This document shows, piece by piece, positions 21,395 to 32,640 of a stretch of DNA of 64,000 nucleotides. Under the pieces are notes generated by a model. That model searched no databases, was not told the DNA's origin, and saw nothing but the letters and a program-made list of their open reading frames with translations. The stretch is taken from positions 126,476,974 to 126,540,973 of the forward strand of contig JAVGWX010000003.1 in assembly GCA_036924085.1 (NCBI GenBank), written 5' to 3'. Made by a program: the position numbers and the translations under genes. The stretch's first letter is position 1; every line of letters starts with the position of its first letter. Source of the stretch: Ariolimax columbianus. Taxonomy: Eukaryota > Mollusca > Gastropoda > Stylommatophora > Arionidae.

Positions 21395-21882
21395 GCTAAC
21401 TGGTTGATTGTTTGATCGGTCGGCCGCTTGATTCAATGTTTGGTTGATTGGTTTGGTTGATTTGTTTGCTAGTTGATTGGTTGGTTGGTTGATTGGTTAG
21501 TTGGTTGATTGGTTATTTGGTTGGTTGGTTGGTTGTTTTGTTGGTTGGTTGGTTATTTGATTAAATGGTTTGTTGATTGGTTTGGTTGATTGGTTTTTTG
21601 GCTGGTTGGTGTTTCGTTGGTTGGTTGGTTGATCGGTTAGCCGGTTGTTTGATTAAATGGTTTGTTGATTGGTTTGGTTGGTTGGTTGGTTGGTTGATCG
21701 GTTGGTCGGTTGTTTGATTAAATAGTTGGTTGATTTGTTTGGTTGATTGGTTGTTTGGCTGGTTGGCTGTTTGGTTGGTTGGTTATTTGGTTGATCGGTT
21801 GGCTGCTTGTTTTTTTTTCAGTGGTTGGTTGGTTGATTGGTTTGGTTGATTGGTTGGTTGGTTGCTTTATTGGGTGGTTAAT
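21395..21882 (+). repeat. (TTGG/TTGA)n degenerate microsatellite
   Basis: About 490 bases of GGTTGATTGGTT-type repeats, 4-bp based, with recurring higher blocks (GATTAAATGGTTTGTTGATT appears at least twice). Open frames on both strands are artefacts. Confidence 0.93.
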
Positions 21883-21935
21883 TACGAATACATTGGTTCT
21901 GAGCATCAGCACTTTGCTACGGGACATAATTCTTT

Positions 21936-22115
21936 GCTTACCTAACCCAGGCATAAAACCGTCATGTGAGAGGACAGAAGGATAGAACTAACCCAGGCAT
22001 AAAACAGTCATGTGAGAGGACACAAGAATAGAACTAACCCAGGCATATCACAGTCGTGTGAGAGGACATAAAGATAGAACTAACCCAGGCACAAAATAGT
22101 CGTGTGAGAGGACAC
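21936..22115 (+). repeat. 46-bp tandem repeat, 4 copies
   Basis: Unit CTAACCCAGGCATAAAACAG followed by TCATGTGAGAGGACA and a variable AGAATAGAA end. Confidence 0.9.
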
Positions 22116-22339
22116 ATGGAGCAACAACTGTCAGAAGTGGATACAGCAAAAGCTAATCACCATAATAAAGCAGATTATAGGGACATGCAGTGAAGAGTTT
22201 CCATAAGGGACTTCCAAAATCACATAACATTAAATATGGGGTTTTGGAAATTTTATGTTCCTGTTGGCAGGATTGGATTGAAATATGAAAGAAACTACAT
22301 ATGAAGGGGGAAAAATGGAATCCAGCTGAATTTATTGAA

Positions 22340-22496
22340 ATAGCCGAAAGACCTGGACCGTGAAGATAGGCATAGTCCTTCTATCTCACAACCAACTCTA
22401 AATGCAGAAGACAGACACGATGAATGGAATTTCCCAACAAGTAGGTCTAAATATGTGTGCAGAAAAGACCAACATTGTGAAAATTATATGCGACCA
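22340..22496 (+). pseudogene. RTE-like LINE E, RT fragment upstream of insertion
   Basis: Encodes QKTDTMNGISQQVGLNMCAE followed by KTNIVKI, the RT segment that follows the (Y/F)ADD loop in a common invertebrate endonuclease-RT family. It stops at the insertion point; the continuation (ATNNAAPIK) resumes at 24545. The last bases, ATGCGACCA (22488-22496), are repeated at 24545-24553. Confidence 0.75.
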
Positions 22497-24544
22497 TCCA
22501 GAGGGACTGGATACCGATACAGTAACAGAGTCTCTTAACGCAGCTCTCATAGATACAGCAACAGAGATCCTGGGATGCCAACAAACAAAAAAGAAGAAGA
22601 TATGGGTGACCAAAGAAATTCTAGGCCTTTGTGATAGAAGAAGGTCACTGAAAAACCAAAATCATCCACCTGATGAGGTCGGCAGATATAAAGAGGTCAA
22701 GAAAGCGATACAACAAAAGATGAGAGAGGCGAAAAAAGTGTGGATATGTGAGCAATGTACAAACATCGAATAGAGATTAAACAGAAATAACGCTAAAGGA
22801 GCATACAAGGTTGTCAAAGAACTGGTAACACCAAGACAAGACAGGAACTTTATGATCCAGGATAAATGCGGCAAGTGCCTTATTGAGGACAATGACGTAC
22901 AGGTACGATGTACAGAGTACTGTTTCGAGTTATATAACTATAAAGGGCGAAACGAACCTGAGAAAACAATCCCTCCAACACCAACAACTATAGAGGATAA
23001 CCAACTGGTAACGAAGGAATAGGTAAACTGCAGCGGTAAAGATATTGAGAAGCGGAAAGGCGGTCGGCGTGGACAATATACTAGCAGAGCTCTTACAAGC
23101 AGGTGGAGAGGTAGTGGTGGAAGGCCTGACACACATCTGCAACAAAATATGGGCGACAGGAAACTGGCCGGACTTATGGACAAAATCAATGGTTATACTG
23201 TTACATAAATCTGGAAACCTAAAGCTGTGCCAAAATTACGGAACAATAAGCCTCACTAGCCACCCTAGCAAGGTCATGCTTAGATTAATCCTCGACTGAT
23301 TGAAACCCCAAGCAGAGAACATCATTGCCGAGGAGCAAGCAGGGTTGAGACAGGGAAGAAGCACTACAGAACAGATATTTAATTTAAGGCTGCTAAGCGA
23401 GAAATATCTAGAACAGCAGCAAAAAAGTATCATGTGTTTGTTGATTTTAAGAAGGCTGATAGAGTATGGCATAACGCGCTATCGGCAACCACGAGGATGT
23501 ATAAAATCAACGGAAATATTATAACGGTCCTTGAACACCTGTAGGACAAGGCGTCCTACGCAGTTCTTGTGAATGGGAGACGAGGGGACCGCTTTCGCAC
23601 ATCAGTTGGTGTGAGACAAGGGTAGGGATATACACTCTCTCTAACTCTTTTCAATATATTTCTTGAGGGAATTATGAGTGGGGCACTTGGAAGTCACGTT
23701 GGTACTGTCACGATAGGGGCCGAACGATTACAAACCTTCGTTTTGCAGATGATATCAACGGGTTGGCGGGTTCAGAAGCAGAACTCCAGGAATGGGTCAG
23801 AAGGCTCGATGAAACAGCTCTTGACTATGGTATGGAGATAAACTCTGGAAAGACAAAATTGATGACCAACAACACCGAGGGCTTCAAAAGCAAGATAAAA
23901 GCTAATAGTCAGGAACTCCAAGTGGTTGACCGTTTTAAATATGTAGGGTCAGTGATGAAGGATAAAAATGTGAAGTGTTGGCCAGAATAGCACAGACAAT
24001 AGTGGCGCTTGCACGGCTTAACAAATTCTGGCAAGATAAACGGTTAGCACTATGCACGAAAATTAGATTAATTTGTACACTGGTCCCGTCAATATCCCTC
24101 TATGCTTGTGAAACATGAACAGTTACCGCTGACCTTCAGCGAAGAATACAGGCCTTGGAGATGAGATGTTTCCAAAGACTTTTAAACGTCACGTACAAAG
24201 ATCGAGTTACAAATGAGGAAATACGAGATAGAATTACAACAGCAATATGGCCTTTTGACGACCGCTTGACAACTGTCAAAAGAAGGAAACTCGCTTGGTA
24301 CGGTCAAATATCGAGATCAAATGGTCTTGCAAATACGATCCTCCACGGAAAGGTGCAAGGCAGACGACGAAGAGGCCGTCCAAAAAAGAAGTAGGAGGAC
24401 AACATAAAAGAATGGACCAATCTCCAACCAGAAGAGGCACAAGCAGCGGTCGCTGACAGAGAAAGGTGGCCTGGTATTGTGAGGATGTCTTCATGTGTGT
24501 CGCAACGACCTCACCGGTTACGGGATGAACTGACCTGACCTGAA
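22497..24544 (+). pseudogene. second RTE-like LINE, nested in LINE E
   Basis: Degenerate ORF2 lacking the endonuclease. It has a linker (AALIDTATEILGCQQTKKKK), RT motifs RSGKAVGVDNILAELLQAGG (about 23045), LLHKSGNLKLCQNYGTISLT, EEQAGLRQGRSTTEQI, catalytic FADDINGLAGSE (about 23735-23775), then QVVDRFKYVGSVM and a C-terminal WYGQISRSNGLANTILHGK and GRRRRGRPKKK. The 3' end is TGACCTGACCTGAA. Flanked by 9-bp ATGCGACCA duplications. Multiple stops and frameshifts. Confidence 0.82.
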
Positions 24545-25195
24545 ATGCGACCAACAACGCGGCTCCAATTAAATTGAGAGTAACAACAAGTGGATCAAGT
24601 AGAGCTTCACATACCTCAGGAGAATCATACACAAGACAGGTTGTGAGGATAAGAATATAAACCGCTAGGACACAAAAATAAGGAATGATATTTGTCATGC
24701 TGACAACCATATGGAATTCTAAAGTGACCAGCCTGCATACCAGGCTGAGGATCTTCAGTTCCAATGTGAAGTCGGTATTTTTATATGAATCGATAAAAAA
24801 TTGGGGGATAGGCGAACTCTTTACTAACATATTGTAGAGCGTTATCGTCAAATCCTTGAGAACTGTTCAGTACTTCGACTAGTTTGCAAACAAAAACTTA
24901 TGGGAGAGAACCGGATAAGGGCAAGTGTAACAGAAAATCTTAGGAAGAAGTGGTGCTAGATAGGCCACGCACAATACGAAATCCCCAAGCAAGTCTTTCC
25001 AGGTAATCTCTGATATGGAATCCACATGACAAATCAAGGTCAAAGAACCCACGAAGGTGAGACCTAGAGACCGATACCCAAAAAAAAACATTAAAAAGCT
25101 GGAAAGAACTTGAGAAATTAGCACAGGACAGGTTTGCTTGGAGAGGACTGGTTGAGGGCATACGCACCTCAAGATGATAAATACGAAGAAGAAAT
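24545..25195 (+). pseudogene. RTE-like LINE E, C-terminal part
   Basis: Continues the fragment at 22340-22496. Translation in shifting frames gives ATNNAAPIKL, FTYLRRIIHKTGCEDKNI, then TENLRKKWC and IGHAQY (normally KRxWGWIGHxLRK) and LERTWEISTGQVCLERTG-like sequence. It ends with a GAAGAAG run near 25190. The roughly 370 bases after 24550 carry little intact coding. Confidence 0.7.
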
Positions 25196-25209
25196 GTATG
25201 AAGTAAATA

Positions 25210-27786
25210 TCGTTATTTGTGGTTCCAGTGGCACGGCTTGACTCAATAAGACTACAGCAGCCTCGGCTTCTTCAGACAGATACATTTGAAACTACCCACT
25301 GCCGTTCGAGAAAAAGATCGCCTGATAAACCCAAAAAAACCCAATCAAAATGGCAGGATAGTTTCATAGCAAACACTGCTGACAGTGGCTATTTCTAAAC
25401 CAGGAAAAGACAAAACACGATCCTAAAAACTACAGGCCCATCAGTCTCCTCATCTGTGTGGAAAAACTGATGGAAAGTGAGAAATAAAAGACTCACCTGG
25501 TATCTTGAGACCAACACGCTACTCGCCTCAACTCAAACAGGATACAGGCATCACGGAAGCATAGAAGACCAATTAACATATCTAACACAGGACATAGAAA
25601 ACGCCTTTCAAGAGTAAAAGAAAGTTCTAGCCATCTTCTTTTATCTCTCCCGTGCCTTCGACACTTCCTAGAGAGAAGGGCTGAAGCTGAAAATCCCCCA
25701 AGCAGGAGTTACCAACAATATGTTTTCATGGATTAAATGTTACCTCTACCAAAGATCTGCCAGGGTTAAATTGAACAACAATACCAGCAAGTCAGTCAGG
25801 CTGAGAGAGGGAGTGTCACAAGATAGTGTAATAGAGCCTACTCTCTTCTTGATATAAATAAACAACATCACTTAATGCTGCATCAGCATGTATCAAACAT
25901 ATTACACGCAGATGACTTTGCTGTATGGACAGCCACAGAACATCCAACAATAGCCTCATACTTGCTCTCCAAAAGACAGTAGAGACGGTGGAGAACGGGA
26001 ATAAAGAGTGAGACTGAACTGAAAATAAGCCACACCAAAACCGCCACCACTCTCTTTTCACTCTCCCCAAAGGAATCAATTACAATGAAGATAGAAAACC
26101 AACAAATATATCAGTTGGATAGACTCACATTCCTTGGAGTCACATTTGACTCGAGACTTACCTGGAAGTCAAATTTAGAGAAAATCCAGACAAGGTCCAT
26201 GAAAAAACTCCCATTGATGAAAAAGACTGGCTGGTACGTCGTGGGGCCAACAAAATAATCCTCAAGCATATCTACACTGGTGCAATCAGACAATCATGGA
26301 ATATGCCTCTAGCACTTGTTTAACAGCGGCCAAAACAAACACAGGAAAACTAGATATGGGTCTCAGAATTGCCCTTGGGACATTGAAAAGCAACTCCAAT
26401 TATAGAGCTGGGAAAAACAACAAATATTGAGCCACTTGATTTTAGGAGAAAATATAAATTCCTTACTCAGTTTGAAAAACGAAATAGGTTACCTGATCAT
26501 CCTCTGCACCAGACGTTCCAAGAGAGAACAAAAAATAGACTACTTAGGAAAAGCCCCAGCCATTTGGCCAGAGAAATTCGCAGAAAACACGCAGACAAAC
26601 TTGAAACTGAAACCAAAAAATGCGAAGCACTTATTCCAGAACCCTGGACACTGAGCCAGGACCGGTCCAAAATATTCTTGGAGGTTTGAGGGTTAACGAA
26701 AAAAAGTGAGCAGTCGGCAACAGAGGAAAATGCCAAGTTCCCTAGCAACTCTTGGACACATGTGTACACAGATGGACCGGGGTCGGTGAGCGATAAAAGC
26801 GGAGGCAGTGGAATATACATCCAATGGAGACATAGAAAATCACTCCATACCAGCAGAAGTGACCTGTACCAATTTCACAGCTGAAGCAAGAGCTGTTCAT
26901 GCAGCAACTCAGATTCTTATCAGCCAAACCATAAATACAAGGAAAACTGTCATTCTAACAGGCTCCAGGAGTGTACTCTAAGCCATCGACACAAACAAGA
27001 TAGACTCTCACATGAAATAAAATACAACATAGGATTGCTGTCTCAAAAAAACAGATTTAGTCCTACAATGAAATCCGGCTCACTGTTGGATTCCTAGAAG
27101 CGAGAAAGCAGATGAGCTCGCAAAAGCCGGAAGTGAGGGCAAGCAGAATCCCCATCTACAGAGCTATGAAGAAGCAAAGACACTCATCAAACGATCCTTG
27201 AGGACATAATGTAGAGAACAGCAAAAAGAATAAAAGCCAGAAAATGACAGAATAAACAAACTTGGTAGAGATGGACAGACACAGATCTTCACACTCAGAA
27301 CGGGACATTGTAGACTCAAGGCCCACCTCCACAGAATGGGTCTCAGAGACACTGCCAAGTACGATTATGGAGCACCCAAGCAAACAACAGAACATATTTT
27401 GCAAGAATGCCCTACCTATGCAGACCAAAGAGAGGCAATCTAGCCCGAGGGGAAAGAAGGGGGGGGGCGACCATGCTCGAAAAGATGTGGGGGTCGGCGA
27501 AAACCTGAAACGCACAGTCTCCTTCGTGAACCTCACCGGACTAGAAGCATAACATCAGTTGATTGTGAACCTCACCGAACTAGAAGCATAGCGTCAGTTG
27601 ATTGTGAACCTCACCGGACTAGAAGAATAGTTGATCGTGAACCCCACCGGACTAGAAGCATAAGGTCAGTTGATTGTGAACCTCACTGAACTAGAAGCAT
27701 AGCGTCAGTTGATGTGAACCTCACCGGACTAGAAGAATAGTTGATCGTGAACCTCACCAGACTAGAAACATAGCGTCAGTTGATCG
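25210..27786 (+). pseudogene. family B jockey-like LINE (RT + RNase H)
   Basis: Degenerate ORF2 in shifting frames: PGKDKHDPKNYRPISLL (RT, near 25400), LAIFFYLSRAFDTS, ARVKLNNNTSKSV, ADDFAVW (catalytic ADD near 25915), LTFLGVTFDSRLTWKSNLEK. RNase H follows: THVYTDGPGSV (26757 on), FTAEARAVHAATQI, VILTGSRSVL (the expected D is G), HCWIPRSEKADELAKAG, then FTLRTGHCRLKAHLHRMG and TEHILQECPTYADQRE. The 3' end carries a 30/40-bp array and a long GAA tail. It is inactive by many stops. Confidence 0.82.
27527..27786 (+). repeat. 30/40-bp tandem array in LINE 3' end, about 7 copies
   Basis: Unit GTGAACCTCACCGGACTAGA followed by AGCATAGCGTCAGTTGATTG (about 40 bp), with shorter units lacking part of the second half. 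The same sequence occurs once in the related copies at 52655-52695 and (-) 54134-54175, so the array is a local amplification of this element's 3' end. Confidence 0.92.
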
Positions 27787-27903
27787 AAGAAGAAGAAGAA
27801 GAAGAAGAAGAAGAAGAAGAAGAAGAAGAAGAAGAAGAAGACGAAGAAGAAGAAGAAGAAGAAGAAGACGAAGAAGAAGAAGAAGAAGAAGAAGAAGAAG
27901 AAG
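27787..27903 (+). repeat. (GAA)n tail
   Basis: GAA repeats with a few GAC units, directly joined to the family B 3' end CAGTTGATCGAAG. Confidence 0.95.
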
Positions 27904-27984
27904 CAGCTCACAGTGGATGACGTCACTGAGACTTCATTGTACTAGGCCTCCGATTTCCTTGAGGTGTAATGTTCTGCTCCCTAC

Positions 27985-28080
27985 TTCGCTTCTTTCCTTC
28001 CCAAATACAAAGCCAGGTACCCATTTACAGCTGCGACTGGAGCATATCGATATTGAGAGAGTCGAACACGGTATATTTGT
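27985..28080 (-). mobile_element. SINE body/head fragment
   Basis: TTCCTTCCCAAATA, GGTACCCATTTACAGCTG and GACTGGAGCA match the piece at 38540-38600; a GAGTCGAACACGG block follows where a tRNA B box would lie on the - strand. Partial and diverged. Confidence 0.45.
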
Positions 28081-28084
28081 CGTG

Positions 28085-29235
28085 AGAATTAAGCCTAGTT
28101 ATATGTTCTCTACACATGCCACAATGACTATAACAACAAATCTTTTTTTTTCTAAGTGATCCAGGGAATATGTAAATGCTGTTAGTTAGATTCATTTATA
28201 TTACGCAGCACTATATTTTACATTTTAAGTTGCCAAACATATGTACAGCCCTCATATATTGCATTTTACGATATGCACACCAGGGTGCATTGATCCTAAA
28301 CTTTTCCCATTGCATTCCACTTAACGATGACGCTCAAAACATTAGTTCAAAGTAAGAAGCCCTAGAAACGGGACAGACAAACAAACACATTTTTACTAAT
28401 GATTTTTAAAATTGAAAACAATAGAAAATAACATGTAAGAAAGACAAAAAGTATACCTTTTTTTAAAGACAGAAACAACGATATAATATAGAAAGAAATA
28501 GCCACATGTGTAACAGGGGCTTATCTGCAGAGCCAAAAAGGCCATTCCGGGCATCAAGCAAGAGTGACATGTGTCAGAAAGCCATTATAGTTCAGACTGG
28601 CTTCCATTCAAGGGTTGCGCAGCAATTCTCCAAAGTGAAGTCCCTAGCCAATTTTATGTTTGTGTTTCCACGAGCGTTCAGTGTTTAAAATGCCGCAGAC
28701 AAACCCACCTACGAAATCTGTAATTTTATGTCCATAAATCAGAGGTTCGTGGTTTGGAATGATGGAAGACGACAAAGGCGTTAACCAGGAAAGTCCATGC
28801 GTTCGTAAATAGTTGTCTGTCAGGTGTTCTAGGTTTAAAATTTTATGACAAGGTTACCAATATCGACCTGTGGCATAATATTGGCAGCGGTCAATTCTTT
28901 TGCAGCAACGTGACGGCAACTGGATAAGTCATCCCTCGATGATGGTCTCTGATAGCATTCTTATGTAGTTTCTGTTCTAGAACTCCGAAGGTACGAAACG
29001 CATGGGCCAACATCGGCATACTTTTTTACGTGAAATTTAAGCAAAGCAGAAAGAAGCTGATCCATCATTGAAAATGTTGGTAAGGTTGGCTTAGGATAGT
29101 TCTATCTGGCAACATTATTTGTTGATGAACTGTGCTTCATATAGAGGTGAAGAGTTTTGAGTGATTTATTTATTGAATGATTGATTAATTGATTGATATG
29201 AGAGGTACCTAGTTGATCAACTACTCTAACTCATT
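28085..29235. other. no feature recognised
   Basis: Unique-looking sequence with short frames only. Confidence 0.45.
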
Positions 29236-29239
29236 TCGT

Positions 29240-29300
29240 ACTTAGAATGAGGCGCTTTCGTCAAGTGAAGGTCTGTAGTTCGAATCCAAATTTCATATCA
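29240..29300 (+). mobile_element. tRNA-like SINE head (weak)
   Basis: AGTTCGAATCC (29278-29288) is a B-box match preceded by a tRNA-like GCGCTTTCGTCAAGTGAAGG stretch. The A box is poor. A (CT)n microsatellite follows at 29436-29465. Confidence 0.4.
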
Positions 29301-29433
29301 ATGATGTGTCTTGTCTTGTGATGGGGATTGCCTTTGTTGTCCCTGACGAAGATGAGATCAAGTTTTCTAGGGCGATGGATTCAGTACAACCGTTATTTGT
29401 GATCTCACAAATCATTCTCTCTTTTTCTCTCGC

Positions 29434-29469
<36 letters not shown>

Positions 29470-29823
29470 TCTCTCGCTCTCTCTATTACACACACATACC
29501 CACTGTAGCAACCAAACATTTTTAAAGAACGATGAATTAAGTTAGCAATTTTCGAGAAATTTAAGAAGACCTTTGGGGACGAATAAGAAAAAACTCACAT
29601 GAAAGGTAGCACATGAAGAAGAAGAAAGTAAATAGAGGCGTAAAACCATTACTAATGAACCAAAAGTCTTATATATACAAGATCATAAAGGGTATTTGTT
29701 TGAATTTTTGTTCGTGTTCTATCCTTATGTCCCAAAGGAAGAACTTACTTCAAAGTGTAGTGTTAATTCAAATGTAGAACCAGGGAGCACACAATCTGTC
29801 TTCACCTTATAGTAATAATTCTA

Positions 29824-31270
29824 CTTCTTCTTATGATGCTGCTTCTTCTTCTTCTTTCATCTTCTTCCCTCTTCTTCCTTTATTCCCAGAACAAGTTCCC
29901 GGTTGCTCTTACAAAAGACACCGTTTTTGGTAAGGCTGTTATGTCCATGCAACTGTTACCTAATATCTGTCTCGAGAGGCCAGTGTTGTTCTGTCTCTTT
30001 CTGCGTGAAAGTGCAGCTTTGTATGATGGGAGCCATAATCATGGTATGCTCCCCAGATGGACTTCTGTCATTTGTCCCAATATTGTAAAGAGGACTCTTG
30101 AGACTATTATGTCCAGTTCTCAGTCTGAAGATGACTTGCTCATCTCTTGTTAAACCATAATACGAATAGCTGTCTTCTTTTCGGAATTAGTTGCATCTAA
30201 TTATAGTCGTAACCTCATTATACGTGATTCTGGTATGTTTGTGGGGAAGCTCCTCTACACTTTGCTAGTCTATCTGCAGCTTCATTGTCATCGATATTGT
30301 AGTGGGAGGGGATTCATTGAATTACAAGTCTTGAATGTTCCGTTGAGAACTTTGCCAGGGAGTACATGTATTGCTTAAGATCTCGATGGCTATATTGTTT
30401 TAGAACTGCCAATACTGATGATGTATGAAGCATAGATACTATGTTTTCTTGGTAAATATCTTCATCTTGGACTAGAGGCTCACCAGCGGCCTTCGGTGTC
30501 TCTACTTCTGCACTGAACTTAAAGGAGTATGTTCCCGTTGTTAGTACACCCATTTGTTTTTTCGCCATTCCTTTTTCTGTAATATACTCTTCTGGATATG
30601 GATTTATTGACTGAATCATCTGCATAAATGTGTTTCCTGTGGCTAGAGTGTCTAAAGATATTCTTCGATAATAATTGTCTTTCTAAATCTGATGTCCCTT
30701 TTTTATATTCTGTCTATGGTTTCTACCATCTCAGTGAATTTTATTTTTCCCATGGTGGAATTTGGTATGTTTGTTTTAGGTCTCTAGCTAATACATGGCT
30801 TCTGACTGGGTCTGCTCTTACAAGAGCTTTTGTTTGTTGTTTTATATGAAGGGGTTTCTCTTTAATCTTCCTGTTCGCATGCGATTTATCCTGTCAAATA
30901 TCTAATGTTATGGCATTCATTTGAACTTCCTCCTGCTTGAGTGTTTTTTTTTCATCTCGGTTCTTCTCTATAGTTTCAATTCTTAGTGTTCTCCATTGTA
31001 TTTATTGGTGGTGTTCTCATAACTCCAAAGATTATACGCATACCTTGGTTTTGGGTTGTTTCAACTGTTTATAAGTTTTGTGTTGCTGATGACAATGCTG
31101 ATGTCCCGTATTCTAGCACTGGCCTCACATAGCCTGTATACGGTTTCTTTATGGTACTAACGTCAGCTTCCTTTGTTGATATCTTTCTCTCATTGTGACC
31201 ATTCTGTTCTTAACTTTGCAGGATATCTTTGGATTTGGTATTTCCATGTTAGCCGTGAGTCCATTGTTAT
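29824..31270 (-). pseudogene. family C jockey-like LINE, RNase H part
   Basis: - strand copy with its tail (TTC-rich on +, 29824-29880) at the left. From right to left it encodes RNase H sequence: MGVLTTGTYSFKFSAEVETP (30540 region), SVLAVLKQYS, then a HYNIDDNEAADRL-type motif (around 30285-30245), and a C-terminal domain. 29900-30160 is similar to 58775-58910 and 61070-61200. Frameshifts and stops throughout. The 5' boundary near 31270 is approximate. Confidence 0.7.
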
Positions 31271-31293
31271 TCCTAGAAAAGTTTAACTGATGT

Positions 31294-31490
31294 CTAGGGG
31301 GACTGAGTGGTTATTGCACTGGCTTCCCAGCTGAACCATCGGGGTTCGATACCCCGGTTGGTGAGGAATTTTTCCCGATTGCAAAAGAGTCCTGGCCTCA
31401 AAATTTGGGTACCAGAATAATCTGGGAATATAAAAACAGTTGTCGTGTTGTTGACAACATCGTCTCTTGTGTGCCGTTGTTCAAGAAACA
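31294..31490 (+). mobile_element. tRNA-derived SINE
   Basis: Best tRNA-like head in the window: GGGGGACTGAGTGGTTATTG (A box), CACTGGCTTCCCAGC (anticodon-arm-like) and GGGGTTCGATACCCC (B box with a perfect T-arm stem), followed by a non-tRNA body to about 31490. A functional tRNA is unlikely because the 5' and 3' ends do not form a clear acceptor stem. Confidence 0.65.
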
Positions 31491-31499
31491 TATAGGCCT

Positions 31500-32370
31500 A
31501 ACACCATATTCCCAATATGCCACACTGAAGTGATTCGAGACCTTCTTTGTGTTTAGAAAGAAAGTCTAACCATTTACTTTTAGGATTAAATGTTTACACG
31601 ATTTTTATCGAGTGCATAATCAACCGAGTGAATACGCTTGGATACATGCTACGTGTAATGGAACTAGTGACTTACTTCCACTGTCCTGGGCACCGCTTCA
31701 GACATCGTGTTTCCAACGTGGATTGCCCTGTCGTTCCCCTCGACATGTGATGCATATTCCCGTACATGTTTCCGGAAAGTTTGGGCTGTATCTTGGGTCA
31801 TGTTTGGGCAGGCTATCAGGGGGTCTGGGTCATGTGTTGTTTCACAATCACTTGAACTCATCATCCCTGAATCCTCATCTCTTTAAGTTCTTTCTACATC
31901 GAGATAACTAGTTCGGAGTATATTTAGTGACCTCCATATTACGTAATACAGGCTGTGTCCAGGCGAATGTACCTCTCGCATTTCAACCCAGGAAACCTGC
32001 GTCAGTTATTACATTTTGTGATGCTCCGTTTTCCGGAGCTAGTCTGTAGGAATTGTGTTGATGTAAGAAACTTAATCTAGATCTCCGTTTTGTACACTGC
32101 GCCTGGTGTCCAAGCAGAGGATTCATTGGATCGTTTGCAGTTAAAGCCTACGCATCATATTAGAACGAGATGGTGAAGGCTTGCAAGTGCTTGGAAACAG
32201 GATTACTTTAAAGGGGTCAGATGAAGATCCTAGCCTGTGCTTTAGATTGAGGCAAAAGTACCAATGCTTGAATAAATGAATAAATGAATGAATTAATTAA
32301 TTAATTAATTAGTTAATTAAGTATATTACCCGAGTGGTAACAACGATTGGTCTGACTGGGACACAGCCTA
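31500..32370. other. no gene recognised
   Basis: Unique-looking sequence; a short ATTA-type run lies at 32275-32322. Confidence 0.4.
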
Positions 32371-32374
32371 CCTC

Positions 32375-32640
32375 ATGAGGGCCTAGTGAAGATAGTCTTG
32401 GAAGACAGAACACAAGAAAAGATAGTAAGAGGCAGACCAAGAAATATATGTGTGACACAAGCATGCAGAGACATGGCGGTGAGGACTTATACTGTGCTGA
32501 AGACGACCGCAGATGACAGGCAGAAATGGAAAGACAGAATCCTGAGCTTACAAACCAGTCCTAGGATCTAAATGCCTTGATGAAGGCAACCTAGGCGGAA
32601 CCATTAGGCCAACTGTAACCAACCAATCATGTTGTAAAAG
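32375..32640 (+). pseudogene. RTE-like LINE 3' end
   Basis: The frame at 32386-32571 encodes VRGRPRNICVTQACRDMA and DRQKWKDRILSL, matching the usual C-terminus of RTE-like ORF2 (RGRPxxxW…DR…W). A 3' UTR-like stretch (GGCGGAACCATTAGGCCAAC) follows. 5'-truncated. Confidence 0.6.

Noticed and set aside
31294..31366. Functional tRNA gene
   Set aside because: A and B boxes are present but no convincing acceptor stem; a non-tRNA body follows, as in SINEs.
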